Assembly: GCA_965230495.1 (NCBI GenBank)
Contig: OZ246004.1
Coordinates: forward strand, 1,612,001-1,676,000
DNA length: 64,000 bases
Direction: 5' to 3'
Source of the DNA: JACJYM01 sp965230495
GTDB taxonomy: Bacteria > Bacteroidota > Bacteroidia > Chitinophagales > Saprospiraceae
Part shown: positions 1-8,793 of the stretch, in pieces
Layout of the letters: each line of letters opens with the position of its first letter
Numbering within the stretch: the stretch's first letter is position 1
The notes under the pieces: generated by a model
Told to the model about the DNA's origin: nothing
The model's input: the letters and a program-made list of their open reading frames with translations, nothing else
Database searches by the model: none
Made by a program: the position numbers and the translations under genes

Positions 1-1
1 A

Positions 2-367
2 CTCAGTAACACGAACATAAATATAACTGAGCATAGAGCCATAGATATTCAGGGAAAAGAAAAATTTTTTAACCCACAACAAACCTCAATATCCATCAAC
101 TCAGAATCATCGGATAATCTTTTAAAAGAAGATTTAATAAATGTATTCCCATCTCTTGTGAATATTAGTTCCCGAGAACTCTATATTTCTAATTATCAAA
201 GAGTTAGCGAATTACTCATATATGATACTAAAGGACATTTGATTTTTCAAAATGCTCCGGAGATTCAAAACTATGTAGTATTTCCTCACACAGGTCTGTA
301 TTTCTACCAATTGAAAGATAAAAAGGGGAATACAGTCAAATCCGGAAAATTACTTTGTACTGATTAG
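2..367 (+). CDS. C-terminal end of a T9SS-secreted protein (5' end outside window)
   Basis: The reading frame is open from the first bases of the window, so this is the tail of a larger gene and about 121 residues are visible. The last 75 or so residues have the layout of a type A T9SS sorting domain: an N-x-F-P start (NVFPSLVNI), a central strand (ELLIYDTKGHLIF), then GLYFYQLKDKKG and a short basic tail ending KLLCTD. In this family the domain sends a periplasmic protein through the type IX secretion system and is cleaved or anchored at the surface. What the mature part of the protein does cannot be seen. Confidence 0.75.
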   Translation, partial: LSNTNINITEHRAIDIQGKEKFFNPQQTSISINSESSDNLLKEDLINVFPSLVNISSRELYISNYQRVSELLIYDTKGHLIFQNAPEIQNYVVFPHTGLYFYQLKDKKGNTVKSGKLLCTD

Positions 368-377
368 ATTGTAAAAC

Positions 378-408
378 TTGCAGTATTAAAACATTTTATT
401 TAACTTTG
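378..408 (+). promoter_or_regulatory. Bacteroidota-type promoter of the creD operon
   Basis: TTG at 378-380, a 20-bp spacer, then TAACTTTG at 401-408, an exact match to the TAnnTTTG -7 element. The ATG at 427 lies 18 bp beyond the -7 element, which rules out the in-frame TTG at 406 as a start because it is inside the promoter. Confidence 0.7.
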
Positions 409-424
409 CAATACAAAGTACTTT
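403..424. promoter_or_regulatory. Palindromic operator, copy 1
   Basis: ACTTTG-N5-CAAAGT is a perfect 6-bp inverted repeat at 403-419, directly followed by a third half site, so AAAGTACTTT at 415-424 is itself a perfect palindrome. The site covers the -7 element and start region of the operon. A copy with 23 of 25 bases identical lies at 1356. The likely ligand is the winged-helix protein encoded at 1041-1340 (inference). Confidence 0.65.
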
Positions 425-426
425 TA

Positions 427-1044
427 ATGAAAGAAAATTATCTAGATCAGTTATCCCAAATCAAACACATCATTGAAGAAAGAACTCGCTTTAGTTTCCT
501 AAGCGGATTGTCTGGGATTTTGGCCGGAATTTATGCTCTTATAGGGGCTTATCTAGCCTATCGAATTATTTATACCTCTGAAAGAATTATTTACTATGAT
601 TTAGCTGATTTTAATCTGGGTTTCGATGCGTTAAAACTTCTTTTTATTTTTTGCGTAGTGCTTATTGCTTCGATCATCACAGGGCTAATCTTTAGTTTTA
701 ACAAGGCCCGTAGAAAAGAGGCCAAACTATGGAATGCAGCAGCTATTAAAGTACTTATAAATTTTTCTATACCTATGATTATAGGAGCCGTTTTCATACT
801 GTTTCTTTTTCATTATAAGTACATCACACTGATTTCCTCGAGTTCATTGATTTTCTATGGACTAGCACTGATTAATGCCGCTAATTACACTTTCTCAGAT
901 ATTCGAAAACTTGGAATTACCATATGCATTATAGGTTTAGTATCCCTTGGTTTTCCCGGGCACGGGCTTCTATTCTGGGCATTGGGTTTTGGAGTAGCTC
1001 ATATCATTTATGGGGCATTAATGCATTTTAAATACGAAAGGTGA
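427..1044 (+). CDS. Polytopic membrane protein of the creD operon
   Basis: A 205-residue integral membrane protein of unknown function. About six hydrophobic segments are visible: residues near 27-45, 67-88, 104-125, 133-150, 158-175 and 180-198. The N-terminal 25 residues are charged and probably cytoplasmic. ATG 427 was chosen because an upstream in-frame TTG lies within the -7 promoter element. The stop codon overlaps the start of the winged-helix regulator (GTGA, 1041-1044), so the two are probably translationally coupled. The arrangement of membrane protein, small winged-helix regulator and CreD is a familiar Bacteroidota gene order (family knowledge). No catalytic motif is seen. Confidence 0.8.
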   Translation: MKENYLDQLSQIKHIIEERTRFSFLSGLSGILAGIYALIGAYLAYRIIYTSERIIYYDLADFNLGFDALKLLFIFCVVLIASIITGLIFSFNKARRKEAKLWNAAAIKVLINFSIPMIIGAVFILFLFHYKYITLISSSSLIFYGLALINAANYTFSDIRKLGITICIIGLVSLGFPGHGLLFWALGFGVAHIIYGALMHFKYER

Positions 1045-1340
1045 AAAAAGAGATACAAAACCTAAATAAAGCTTTCGAGAACAGGGTTCGATTCGGTATC
1101 ATGTCAGTACTTATGGTTGAGTCCTCTGTCAATTTCAACACACTGAAAGAGTCTCTTAATGTTACGGACGGAAATCTGGCGAGCCACTTAAAGGCATTAG
1201 AAAAATTAGAATATATCAATATAGAAAAATCTTTTGTCGGTAGGAAAACAAATACTGATTATTTTGCCACTACCTTAGGGCAAATGGCATTTAAATCTCA
1301 TATAAATGAACTGGAAAAAATACTGAAACAATTAAAATAA
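1041..1340 (+). CDS. Winged-helix transcriptional regulator (MarR/HTH_34-like)
   Basis: A 99-residue single-domain winged-helix DNA-binding protein. It has the helix-turn-helix pattern FNTLKESLNVTDGNLASHLK at about residues 35-54, followed by the wing YINIEKSFVGRKTNTDYFAT. Proteins of this type are dimeric repressors with no sensor domain of their own. It starts with GTG overlapping the stop of the upstream membrane protein gene. It is flanked by two almost identical palindromes at 403 and 1356, so it probably autoregulates the operon and also acts at the internal promoter before the next gene. That regulatory assignment is inference from position and dyad symmetry. Confidence 0.85.
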   Translation: MKKEIQNLNKAFENRVRFGIMSVLMVESSVNFNTLKESLNVTDGNLASHLKALEKLEYINIEKSFVGRKTNTDYFATTLGQMAFKSHINELEKILKQLK

Positions 1341-1355
1341 TTTTTTTGACTTTAA

Positions 1356-1378
1356 ACTTTGCAATTCAAAGTGCTTTT
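1356..1378. promoter_or_regulatory. Palindromic operator, copy 2, with weak internal promoter
   Basis: ACTTTGCAATTCAAAGT at 1356-1372 repeats the site at 403 with two changes in 25 bases. It includes AAACTTTG (1354-1361), one base away from a TAnnTTTG element, but no good -33 TTG is seen. It probably marks an internal, co-regulated promoter for the two downstream membrane protein genes. Confidence 0.55.
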
Positions 1379-2327
1379 AAAAAATAAACTAATAGCGGTA
1401 CTAAATTTTTTCTTACTAGTTCTTCTAGTACTGGGTACGAAATACATTCGTATTCCTCACACCTACTATCAATATGGAATTGGTGAGCATATGCAGTTTG
1501 ATATGATAAAACAAACAGAAATCAACTTCTTCGAAACTCCCATAATTGTCATTGAAGAAACTTTAAATAATAAGACTGCTTATCTCATTTCTCCAACCAA
1601 TCAACATATTAACATTAAAAAAATGGAGATCAAGGAAGAGACTTCCAATTATTCTATTCTAAAAAAAACAATACATGAGGCTAAAAATTTAAGTGGACAA
1701 TTCGTGGATGGGGCTACAGCACATGCTTTCTTAAAAGATTTGTACAATCCTAAATGCTTTGAATTAATTATTAAGCCAGATCATATTTTATCAATATTTC
1801 AATATTATCATATAATTCTTATTCTTTTGTCTCTTCTGATTCTAAGTCCAGTCATCATTTGCTTCTTACTTATTCAATATTACGTAATTAAATATGGTCG
1901 TCTCTGGCACTATCTATCAATCCTTTCTTTACTTCTGTTATTTCTAATATTTGTTTACCATATGTCAAGTAAGGAATCTCACCTAGCTAACATGGTCCAA
2001 ATTTCGTTTTCTCTACTCCCATTCCTCTTTATGGTCGTTCCTTTAATCGAAAAATTATTCAAAAAAATAGTCCCATACTTCCGATATATTATACAATTAC
2101 TGTTTGAATTAGCATCATTATTAATAGTTACTAGCTTAACCGAACTTATTTGTTCTTATCTATTCAGTTACTACGATCCACTAACCTTTAAAATTATTTT
2201 ATCGCCATCCAATACCCATATAATAATGGTTTCTGCCCTACTTTTTATTCTGGGAAAATTCATTTTTAAGCAACTAACTCTATTCATTTTTGATAGAGAT
2301 AATCTCATATACATTCATAACAATTAA
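1371..2327 (+). CDS. Membrane protein of the creD operon, unknown function
   Basis: About 318 residues. An N-terminal hydrophobic segment (near residues 6-26) is followed by an extracytoplasmic region of roughly 110 residues, then about six hydrophobic segments to the C-terminus. No known catalytic motif is recognised. The frame extends to TTG 1359, but that codon lies in the promoter/operator, and no ATG exists near the 5' end. GTG 1371 is the first usable start downstream and would give an almost leaderless message. The exact start is therefore uncertain. The gene is 11 bp upstream of creD in the same direction and is probably co-transcribed with it. Confidence 0.7.
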   Translation: MLLKNKLIAVLNFFLLVLLVLGTKYIRIPHTYYQYGIGEHMQFDMIKQTEINFFETPIIVIEETLNNKTAYLISPTNQHINIKKMEIKEETSNYSILKKTIHEAKNLSGQFVDGATAHAFLKDLYNPKCFELIIKPDHILSIFQYYHIILILLSLLILSPVIICFLLIQYYVIKYGRLWHYLSILSLLLLFLIFVYHMSSKESHLANMVQISFSLLPFLFMVVPLIEKLFKKIVPYFRYIIQLLFELASLLIVTSLTELICSYLFSYYDPLTFKIILSPSNTHIIMVSALLFILGKFIFKQLTLFIFDRDNLIYIHNN

Positions 2328-2338
2328 TAAATACTAAT

Positions 2339-3661
2339 ATGGAAAATTCACAAATTAAAAAAGAAAGCTTCTGGTCCAGGAATAAACTAATTTTGAAGCT
2401 AACGTTTATCTTCTTTCTAATACTCATTCTAATGATTCCTAATTCAATGGTTAGTTCTCTGGTTCGAGAAAGACAATCTCTTTCCTTTCAAACCAAAAGA
2501 GAAATTGCAGAATCTTGGGGGCCACGACAAATGATTAGCACACCAATACTCATGATTCCAATAGATAAAACCTCCATAGTCGATGGAAAAAAATCTGTTT
2601 ATAAGAAAAACATGTTTTTAACTCCAGAAAAAGTTGATATCAACGTAAACCTTCCTACTCAAATTAGAAAAAAGAGCATCTACGAAGTATTGCTTTACGA
2701 TGCAAATATTAAAATAGATGGTAAATTCGATTTAGAATCTCTTCCTACAGTAGAGAACGAAGTTTATATCCTTGATGAAGCCAAACTTTATCTTGGCTTT
2801 ACCGATCCAAGTACAATCAGTACAGATATCAAAGCCCAAGTAGACAACGAAGAAATAAGCTTTGTTTCTGGTGGTAACAGTTATCTGGGAAGTGAAAAGG
2901 CAATTCACGCTAACTTAAGTCTTTCTCCTAAAAAACAGTTTACTTTTGACATTGACATTTCTATTCTGGGGCATGAACAATTTACCTTCAACCCAACTGC
3001 AAAAAGTACCACCGTTAATATCCAATCGGATTGGCATTCTCCTAGCTTTATAGGAAGCCCATATCCAAAAAACAGAGATATTAGTGAAAGTGGTTTCACA
3101 TCAGAGTATCATTGTACAGAATATAAGAGATCTGTGCCTGATTATTGGTATGACAATGCCCACCAACCCTATACTTCAAACTATGAAAATAAACATCCTG
3201 GAGTCAAGCTCATTCAGCCAGTGGATCATTATCAGAAAAATCAAAGAACCTCAAAATATGCACTTCTTATTTTGTCCCTAACCTTTATTAGTTTCTACCT
3301 TTTCGAAGTATTCAAGAATACAAAAACCCATCCTATTCAGTATACTTTTATTGGTTTTGCTCTGGTTTTATTCTATGCCTTATTACTATCATTTACAGAA
3401 CATATCGGCTTTTCACGAGCATATATAGTATCAGGGGTTGCTACCATAGCACTCATTTCATTTTATTCTTACGCCAATTTTAAAGATATGAAATCCACTG
3501 CTATCCTCTCAGGTGTACTTTCATTACTCTACAGTTATATTTTTATCTTATTGAGGTTAGAAAACTATGCATTACTAGCAGGATGTATAGGTCTATTTGT
3601 TATTCTGGCAACCATCATGTATATAACGAGAAAAATCGATTGGTATCAACTCAATATGTAA
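2339..3661 (+). CDS. creD: CreD family inner membrane protein
   Basis: A 440-residue protein matching the CreD/Cet family (usual length 440-460). Residues 14-36 form the first membrane segment, with an R-E-R-Q motif just after it. A large periplasmic beta-rich domain spans about 50-310. Four to five C-terminal membrane helices end in TRKIDWYQL, typical of the family. In Enterobacteria CreD is controlled by CreBC and affects envelope and colicin E2 phenotypes; its biochemical role is not known. No creBC genes are here: the local regulator is the winged-helix protein at 1041-1340. The central periplasmic part looks short and less conserved than in enterobacterial CreD. Confidence 0.85.
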   Translation: MENSQIKKESFWSRNKLILKLTFIFFLILILMIPNSMVSSLVRERQSLSFQTKREIAESWGPRQMISTPILMIPIDKTSIVDGKKSVYKKNMFLTPEKVDINVNLPTQIRKKSIYEVLLYDANIKIDGKFDLESLPTVENEVYILDEAKLYLGFTDPSTISTDIKAQVDNEEISFVSGGNSYLGSEKAIHANLSLSPKKQFTFDIDISILGHEQFTFNPTAKSTTVNIQSDWHSPSFIGSPYPKNRDISESGFTSEYHCTEYKRSVPDYWYDNAHQPYTSNYENKHPGVKLIQPVDHYQKNQRTSKYALLILSLTFISFYLFEVFKNTKTHPIQYTFIGFALVLFYALLLSFTEHIGFSRAYIVSGVATIALISFYSYANFKDMKSTAILSGVLSLLYSYIFILLRLENYALLAGCIGLFVILATIMYITRKIDWYQLNM

Positions 3662-3667
3662 ATCTGT

Positions 3668-3697
3668 AAGTCAGGGTCTCGACAGAGGCTCTGACTT
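3668..3697. terminator. Hairpin terminator between convergent creD and ggt
   Basis: A 13-bp stem (AAGTCAGGGTCTC with GAGGCTCTGACTT, two G-U pairs) closes a GACA loop between two convergent genes. The + side is followed by AATCTTTTG, a weak T-tract. The stem overlaps the last bases of the minus-strand gene. Confidence 0.6.
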
Positions 3698-5237
3698 AAT
3701 CTTTTGTAAATGATGATCCGAATCTTCTAATGTCTGAAATAGCAAGATACTTATCTCTTTCTCTACAAACCGCATGAGTACCTCCAAAATACAGAGAGGA
3801 AGACTCCCATTCGTTGATCAGACTATTTCTCGATATTTCAAATCCCTTTTCTACTTGAATCTTTTCTCCATCAAAAAAAACCCTCGGTGCTTCAACAGCC
3901 TTTTGAATAGGAAGTCGGTGTTTCAAATAATAAAGTATTGCTTGCCCTATAACAAAAGGAATTCGACCGGCACCTCCAGATCCAATAGTTAATCGTGTTT
4001 CTCCATTCAAATCCGTAACTAAAGTCGGACACATCATCGACATTAATCTCTGATTCGGCTCCCAACTATGGAACCCATTTGGTAGTAATGCCCCTTCGCC
4101 TAACATATTATTCATCATCATTTGTGTCTCAGGAATTATATATCCATTACCCTCTCCTATTGATATAGTTAATGCGACAGAATTTCCACTCTGGTCAATG
4201 ATGCTAAAGTGTGAAGTGCCTTTACTTGACTTTCCTCCTTTTGGTTCAAAACTCAAATTAAAAGAGTGTTTGTTATTTAGAAACTCAATTAACTTTCTTT
4301 CATTGGTTTTTAATTCGAAGATTTCTTTGGACACCTTCGCCCAATCTTCAAAATGTCCTGACGACCAAACTTGGTATTCACTATCATTTTCTAACTCTTT
4401 AAGGACGGCTGCTATGATTTCACCCCCCTGTGAAGGGCTAGGAACGGAATGTATGGAATAGTCATTCCATTTAAAACTCAATGGGTTCCTCCATATCGCT
4501 CTATAATTTGTAAAATCAGACATGGTTAAAGAGCCTGATCCTTCGTAATCATTGACTATAGATCTAGCTATTTCCCCTTCATAAAACAAGGCTTTTCCCT
4601 CTCTTGCCAGATTCTCAATTGCATCGGCCAGCTTATCCATTCTCACCTCATCACCTTCCTTCTTTATTTCACCGTTTTTAAAATATATTTCATTTACGCT
4701 CTTATCTATAGCAAAAATGTTCCTTAACAAATACCAATCATAAGCCTGAAATCTATCTATCAAAATACCTTCCTTAGCCTGATGTACAGCCTGTTCTGCT
4801 AGAACCGGCATCGGTAAAGAACCAAATCTCTCATGAAGAGCAAAAACACCAGCAATAAAACCGGGAGTAGCCGATGCCCCCTTACCAATTTGAAACTCTT
4901 CAGTAGTAGAGCCAAAATCAACTGTTATTGGATAAAACTCCAATTCTTCTCTTCCTCTTTTTTGCATAGGAGTTTGACAGAAAAAATCAAGGCAATGAAT
5001 TCGTCCATTAAAATTAATCGTAGCAAAAGCTCCAGCACCTAAAGAGGCCATACAAGGCTCGGCAAAGCACATCATCCACAGGGATGCTATCGCTGCATCC
5101 ACAGCATTTCCTCCCATGTACAAAATCTCTTTTGCCGCTTCCATGGTCTTTTCATGACCTGCTGCTATTCCAAAACTCAAATTATTACAGAAATTATAAA
5201 CCAAATTTAACAATAAATAGGAATGAAGGATATCCAA
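3696..5237 (-). CDS. ggt: Gamma-glutamyltransferase family protein
   Basis: A 513-residue N-terminal nucleophile hydrolase of the gamma-glutamyltranspeptidase family, which hydrolyses or transfers the gamma-glutamyl group of glutathione and related compounds. Visible family features are GGNAVDAAIA near residue 42, the autoprocessing site with nucleophile Thr341 in KGTSHFSIID, and GSGGAGRIPF near residue 430 in the small subunit. There is no signal peptide, unlike the periplasmic enterobacterial enzymes, so a cytoplasmic location is inferred. The annotated start is TTG directly after an in-frame stop. A TTG at 5180 (MSFGIAAGH) is an equally plausible start because TAAATTTG, a -7-like element, lies between them. 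Confidence 0.85.
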   Translation of the reverse strand: MDILHSYLLLNLVYNFCNNLSFGIAAGHEKTMEAAKEILYMGGNAVDAAIASLWMMCFAEPCMASLGAGAFATINFNGRIHCLDFFCQTPMQKRGREELEFYPITVDFGSTTEEFQIGKGASATPGFIAGVFALHERFGSLPMPVLAEQAVHQAKEGILIDRFQAYDWYLLRNIFAIDKSVNEIYFKNGEIKKEGDEVRMDKLADAIENLAREGKALFYEGEIARSIVNDYEGSGSLTMSDFTNYRAIWRNPLSFKWNDYSIHSVPSPSQGGEIIAAVLKELENDSEYQVWSSGHFEDWAKVSKEIFELKTNERKLIEFLNNKHSFNLSFEPKGGKSSKGTSHFSIIDQSGNSVALTISIGEGNGYIIPETQMMMNNMLGEGALLPNGFHSWEPNQRLMSMMCPTLVTDLNGETRLTIGSGGAGRIPFVIGQAILYYLKHRLPIQKAVEAPRVFFDGEKIQVEKGFEISRNSLINEWESSSLYFGGTHAVCRERDKYLAISDIRRFGSSFTKD

Positions 5238-5281
5238 TCAGATTCTTTTGCGCACCATTAGCTATCAGGAGTAATATATTC

Positions 5282-5289
5282 TATCTTTG
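5282..5289 (+). promoter_or_regulatory. -7 promoter element (TATCTTTG)
   Basis: An exact TAnnTTTG match six bases before the ATG of the radical SAM gene, so the leader must be very short. No convincing -33 TTG is seen at the usual distance. Confidence 0.5.
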
Positions 5290-5294
5290 TAATC

Positions 5295-7181
5295 ATGCTA
5301 ACTACAAGAGATATTAAGGATTGGTTACCCATTACCAAAAAAGAAGTCGAGATGCGTGGTTGGGATCAATTAGATGTTATTCTTATATCAGGTGATGCCT
5401 ATGTAGATCATCCAGCATTTGGAACCGCTGTTATTGGAAGAATAATTGAAAGTGAGGGATTTAAGGTTGGTATCGTTCCTCAACCTAACTGGCAAGATGA
5501 TCTAAGGGATTTCAAAAAAATGGGAAAACCTAAGCTTTTCTTTGGAGTTACTTCAGGGTGTATGGACAGTATGGTTAATCACTATACAGCTGCCCGAAGA
5601 AGAAGATCCTCGGATGCATATACACCTGGCGATCAGTCCGGATTTAGACCTGATTATGCTGTTAATGTATACTCTCAGATACTTAAAAAACTATATCCTG
5701 ATGTTCCTGTATTAATAGGTGGTATAGAAGCCTCTCTCAGAAGAGTAACTCATTATGACTATTGGAAAGATCAGCTTCTTCCCAATATTTTAGAACAAAG
5801 TGGTGCCGACATGCTTGTCTATGGGATGGGCGAAATGCCTCTTAGGGCTATACTTCAGTTACTTAAGAACGGAGCCCAATTTGAAGACATAACCCATATA
5901 CCCCAAACAGCTTATCAAATTGGAAGGCACGATGCAGTTCCAAATAAAGAGCTATGGGAAACAATTACTCTTTCAAGCCATGAAAGATGTATGAGAAATA
6001 AAAAAGCTTTTGCTGCCAATTTTAAACATGTAGAGCAGGAAAGTAATAAGATTCAGGCAAAGAGGATTTTACAAGCTGTTGGAGATCACAACCTTATTGT
6101 TAATCCTCCATACCCACCGATGAGCGAAAAAGAAATTGACAGTTCTTTTGACCTACCGTATACCAGATTACCACATCCTAAGTATAGAAAAAGAGGAACG
6201 ATTCCTGCTTATGAAATGATCAAGCATAGCATTAATATGCATCGTGGGTGTTTCGGAGGTTGTAGTTTTTGTACTATATCCGCTCATCAAGGAAAATTCG
6301 TCTCCAGCAGATCTGAAGAAAGTATATTAAGGGAGGTAGATCAGGTAACGGAAATGCCGGATTTTAAAGGATATATTAGTGATCTTGGTGGGCCATCAGC
6401 CAATATGTATAAGCTAAAAGGCAAGGTACAAGAGATATGCGATAGATGCGTCAGTCCTTCATGTATTCATCCAGTAGTTTGCAGTAATCTCGATGCTGAT
6501 CATACGGCGATGACAGAATTGTATAAGAAAGTAGATGCTCATCCCATGGTAAAAAAAGCTTTTGTGGGCAGTGGTATTCGCTATGATCTTCTTGTTCCAG
6601 AATACAACAAACAATCCAATGGCAGTATTGATGCTTATATTGACCAAGTAGTAAGTAGACATATCTCTGGGAGGTTGAAAGTCGCTCCTGAGCACACAAG
6701 TGATGATACACTTAAGGTAATGAGGAAGCCTTCATTTAAATACTTTCATGAATTCAAGAAGAAATATGAAAAGGCCAATAAAAAGCATGGTTTAAACCAA
6801 CCTCTCATTCCTTATTTCATTTCTAGCCATCCAGGGTGTAAGGAGGAAGACATGGCTAACTTAGCAGCTGAAACTAAGGAAATGGGATTTCGTCTTGAAC
6901 AAGTTCAAGATTTTACTCCTACACCTATGACGGTCGCAACAGTAATATACTATACTGGAATTCATCCCTACACACTCAGACCCATTTACACTGCTAAAAC
7001 ATCTAAGGAAAAGAAAAAACAACATCAATTTTTCTTCTGGTACAAAAAGGAAAATCAAAAACAGATAAGAGATAAGTTAATTAGTATGGACCGCCCTGAT
7101 TTAGTGCAAAAGCTATTAGGGGACCAAAAAAAGTCAAGAAAACGAGAGTTTATTAGATCAAGAAAATCTAGAAAGCGTTAA
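5295..7181 (+). CDS. ygiQ: YgiQ family radical SAM protein (UPF0313)
   Basis: A 628-residue protein of the YgiQ family. An N-terminal B12-binding-like/UPF0313 region (about 1-290) contains DVILISGDAYVDHPAFG. The radical SAM core follows, with the Fe-S ligands Cys319, Cys323 and Cys326 in CFGGCSFCTI. The C-terminal part ends in a basic tail (KKSRKREF). Members are widespread, and their substrate is not established. The length is normal. The gene stands alone, divergent from ggt, with its own -7 element just upstream. Confidence 0.9.
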   Translation: MLTTRDIKDWLPITKKEVEMRGWDQLDVILISGDAYVDHPAFGTAVIGRIIESEGFKVGIVPQPNWQDDLRDFKKMGKPKLFFGVTSGCMDSMVNHYTAARRRRSSDAYTPGDQSGFRPDYAVNVYSQILKKLYPDVPVLIGGIEASLRRVTHYDYWKDQLLPNILEQSGADMLVYGMGEMPLRAILQLLKNGAQFEDITHIPQTAYQIGRHDAVPNKELWETITLSSHERCMRNKKAFAANFKHVEQESNKIQAKRILQAVGDHNLIVNPPYPPMSEKEIDSSFDLPYTRLPHPKYRKRGTIPAYEMIKHSINMHRGCFGGCSFCTISAHQGKFVSSRSEESILREVDQVTEMPDFKGYISDLGGPSANMYKLKGKVQEICDRCVSPSCIHPVVCSNLDADHTAMTELYKKVDAHPMVKKAFVGSGIRYDLLVPEYNKQSNGSIDAYIDQVVSRHISGRLKVAPEHTSDDTLKVMRKPSFKYFHEFKKKYEKANKKHGLNQPLIPYFISSHPGCKEEDMANLAAETKEMGFRLEQVQDFTPTPMTVATVIYYTGIHPYTLRPIYTAKTSKEKKKQHQFFFWYKKENQKQIRDKLISMDRPDLVQKLLGDQKKSRKREFIRSRKSRKR

Positions 7182-7289
7182 CAAAATTTTAATTAGCAAT
7201 ATTATACGACCAAAACCAACACTACGTTAAATAGTAAGGCATCTAAAAACTTATATACATTATAATTATTTTTAATTTATAAAATACTG

Positions 7290-7297
7290 TAATTTTG
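7290..7297 (+). promoter_or_regulatory. -7 promoter element (TAATTTTG)
   Basis: An exact TAnnTTTG match 21 bp before the ATG of the HtrA-like protease gene, in an AT-rich region. No clear -33 TTG is seen. Confidence 0.45.
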
Positions 7298-7317
7298 TAA
7301 ATTATATTTTAAAAGGT

Positions 7318-8748
7318 ATGAACAAAAGCTATTTACATGTAAGTATATTCTTTTCCCTTATATTCTCAATTTCTACCCTATTTGTATATCATCATTTTTG
7401 CATTTTAAAATTTGACCAAACCGTCGAAAATAATAAAGACTTGGCTTTACGTATGGCAGAGACGGAAATTCAGTTTTCAGATCGCTTCAAGAGCATTTTT
7501 TCCGCTGCTCAACCAAATGATTTCATAAAAGCTGCCAACGATTGTATTAACAGCGTTGTATCCATACAGTCTGAAGCAATTGTAGAAGGAAGTTCTATTC
7601 TATCTCGCAGATTAGAAACGAATAATGGGTCAGGTGTAGTTTTCAATGACCAAGGATACATAGTCACTAATCATCACGTAGTAAAAAATGCCGAACGAAT
7701 TACTGTTTTATTAAACAACCAAAAAGAGTATAGTGCTGAACTGATTGGTAATGATCCTAATACTGATTTAGCAGTAATAAAAATTAATGAAAGAAATCTT
7801 CCTTATCTAGTGATGGGAAATTCTGATTCTGTTAGGATTGGAGAATGGGTAATGGCTGTTGGAAATCCTTTCAAACTTCAGTCTACAGTAACAGCTGGAA
7901 TTGTCAGTGCCAAAGGTAGAAGTATTAATCTATTAGAAAGAACTGGAATCGAATCCTTTATTCAAACTGATGCTGCTGTGAATAAAGGCAATAGTGGAGG
8001 GGCCCTTGTTAATACCAATGGAGAACTTATTGGAATTAATACTGCCATCCTATCCGAAGGAGGAAACTATGAAGGTTTTTCATTTGCTGTACCGTCTAAT
8101 ATAGTCAGAAAAGTGGTCAAGGATATCATAGAATATGGCAGTGTACAAAGGGGTTGGTTAGGTGTCGAAATAGTAGGTGTAGATAATGATATCGCTGAAT
8201 TACTCGGGCTCAAGGAAGTAGGTGGAGCATATATTGAAATGGTGTACAATCAGGGAGCAGCTCAAATCGCTGGCATAAGAAAAGGTGATGTTATTCTATC
8301 CGTAAATGATATAGCTACTAATACAGTTTCTGAGTTTATGGAGCAACTCGCTAAATACAGGCCTGGTGATAAGATATCTCTATATTATTTCAGAAATGGA
8401 GTGGTACAAGAGGCAAAAGCTATTTTAAAAAATCAGATCAACACAACAGAAATAATTGAAAATTTCAAAAATGAGGAATTAGTTGATTTCGGTATAGAAC
8501 TACGTTCCTTAAGCATTGAGGAAAAAATGATATTTAGATCGCAAGGTTATATGGTTTCATTGGTTTATAAAAATAGTGAAGCCGATATGGCTAACATAAA
8601 TCCCGGATATGTAATAACAACGGTAAATGATCAAAACCTAAACAATATAGACTTATTACTAAATGTTTTAAAACAGAAAAAGTCGTTTACCTTGGAAGGA
8701 GGTTATAAAAACTATCCCGAAAAATTTAAATATGAATTGAGAAACTGA
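7318..8748 (+). CDS. HtrA/Deg-type serine protease with two PDZ domains
   Basis: A 476-residue periplasmic protein quality-control protease. Residues 7-27 form an uncleaved signal anchor or signal peptide. The trypsin-like domain spans about 75-270 with the catalytic triad His120 (TNHHVV), Asp150 (NTDLAV) and Ser226 (GNSGGAL). PDZ1 covers about 285-370, marked by GWLGVEI and GDVILSVND. A degenerate PDZ2 covers about 385-476. The order matches DegP/DegQ/DegS-like proteases that degrade or refold envelope proteins. It is a single-gene unit with a -7 element 21 bp upstream. Whether it corresponds to DegP or to a signalling DegS-type enzyme cannot be decided from the sequence. Confidence 0.92.
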   Translation: MNKSYLHVSIFFSLIFSISTLFVYHHFCILKFDQTVENNKDLALRMAETEIQFSDRFKSIFSAAQPNDFIKAANDCINSVVSIQSEAIVEGSSILSRRLETNNGSGVVFNDQGYIVTNHHVVKNAERITVLLNNQKEYSAELIGNDPNTDLAVIKINERNLPYLVMGNSDSVRIGEWVMAVGNPFKLQSTVTAGIVSAKGRSINLLERTGIESFIQTDAAVNKGNSGGALVNTNGELIGINTAILSEGGNYEGFSFAVPSNIVRKVVKDIIEYGSVQRGWLGVEIVGVDNDIAELLGLKEVGGAYIEMVYNQGAAQIAGIRKGDVILSVNDIATNTVSEFMEQLAKYRPGDKISLYYFRNGVVQEAKAILKNQINTTEIIENFKNEELVDFGIELRSLSIEEKMIFRSQGYMVSLVYKNSEADMANINPGYVITTVNDQNLNNIDLLLNVLKQKKSFTLEGGYKNYPEKFKYELRN

Positions 8749-8793
8749 TCCCTCTTTCCTATCTTAATTACATGAGTCTGAAAAGCGGAGTGG

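Noticed and set aside
406..426. TTG-start extension of the first membrane protein of the creD operon
   Set aside because: The TTG is part of the TAACTTTG -7 element and operator; ATG 427 follows directly.
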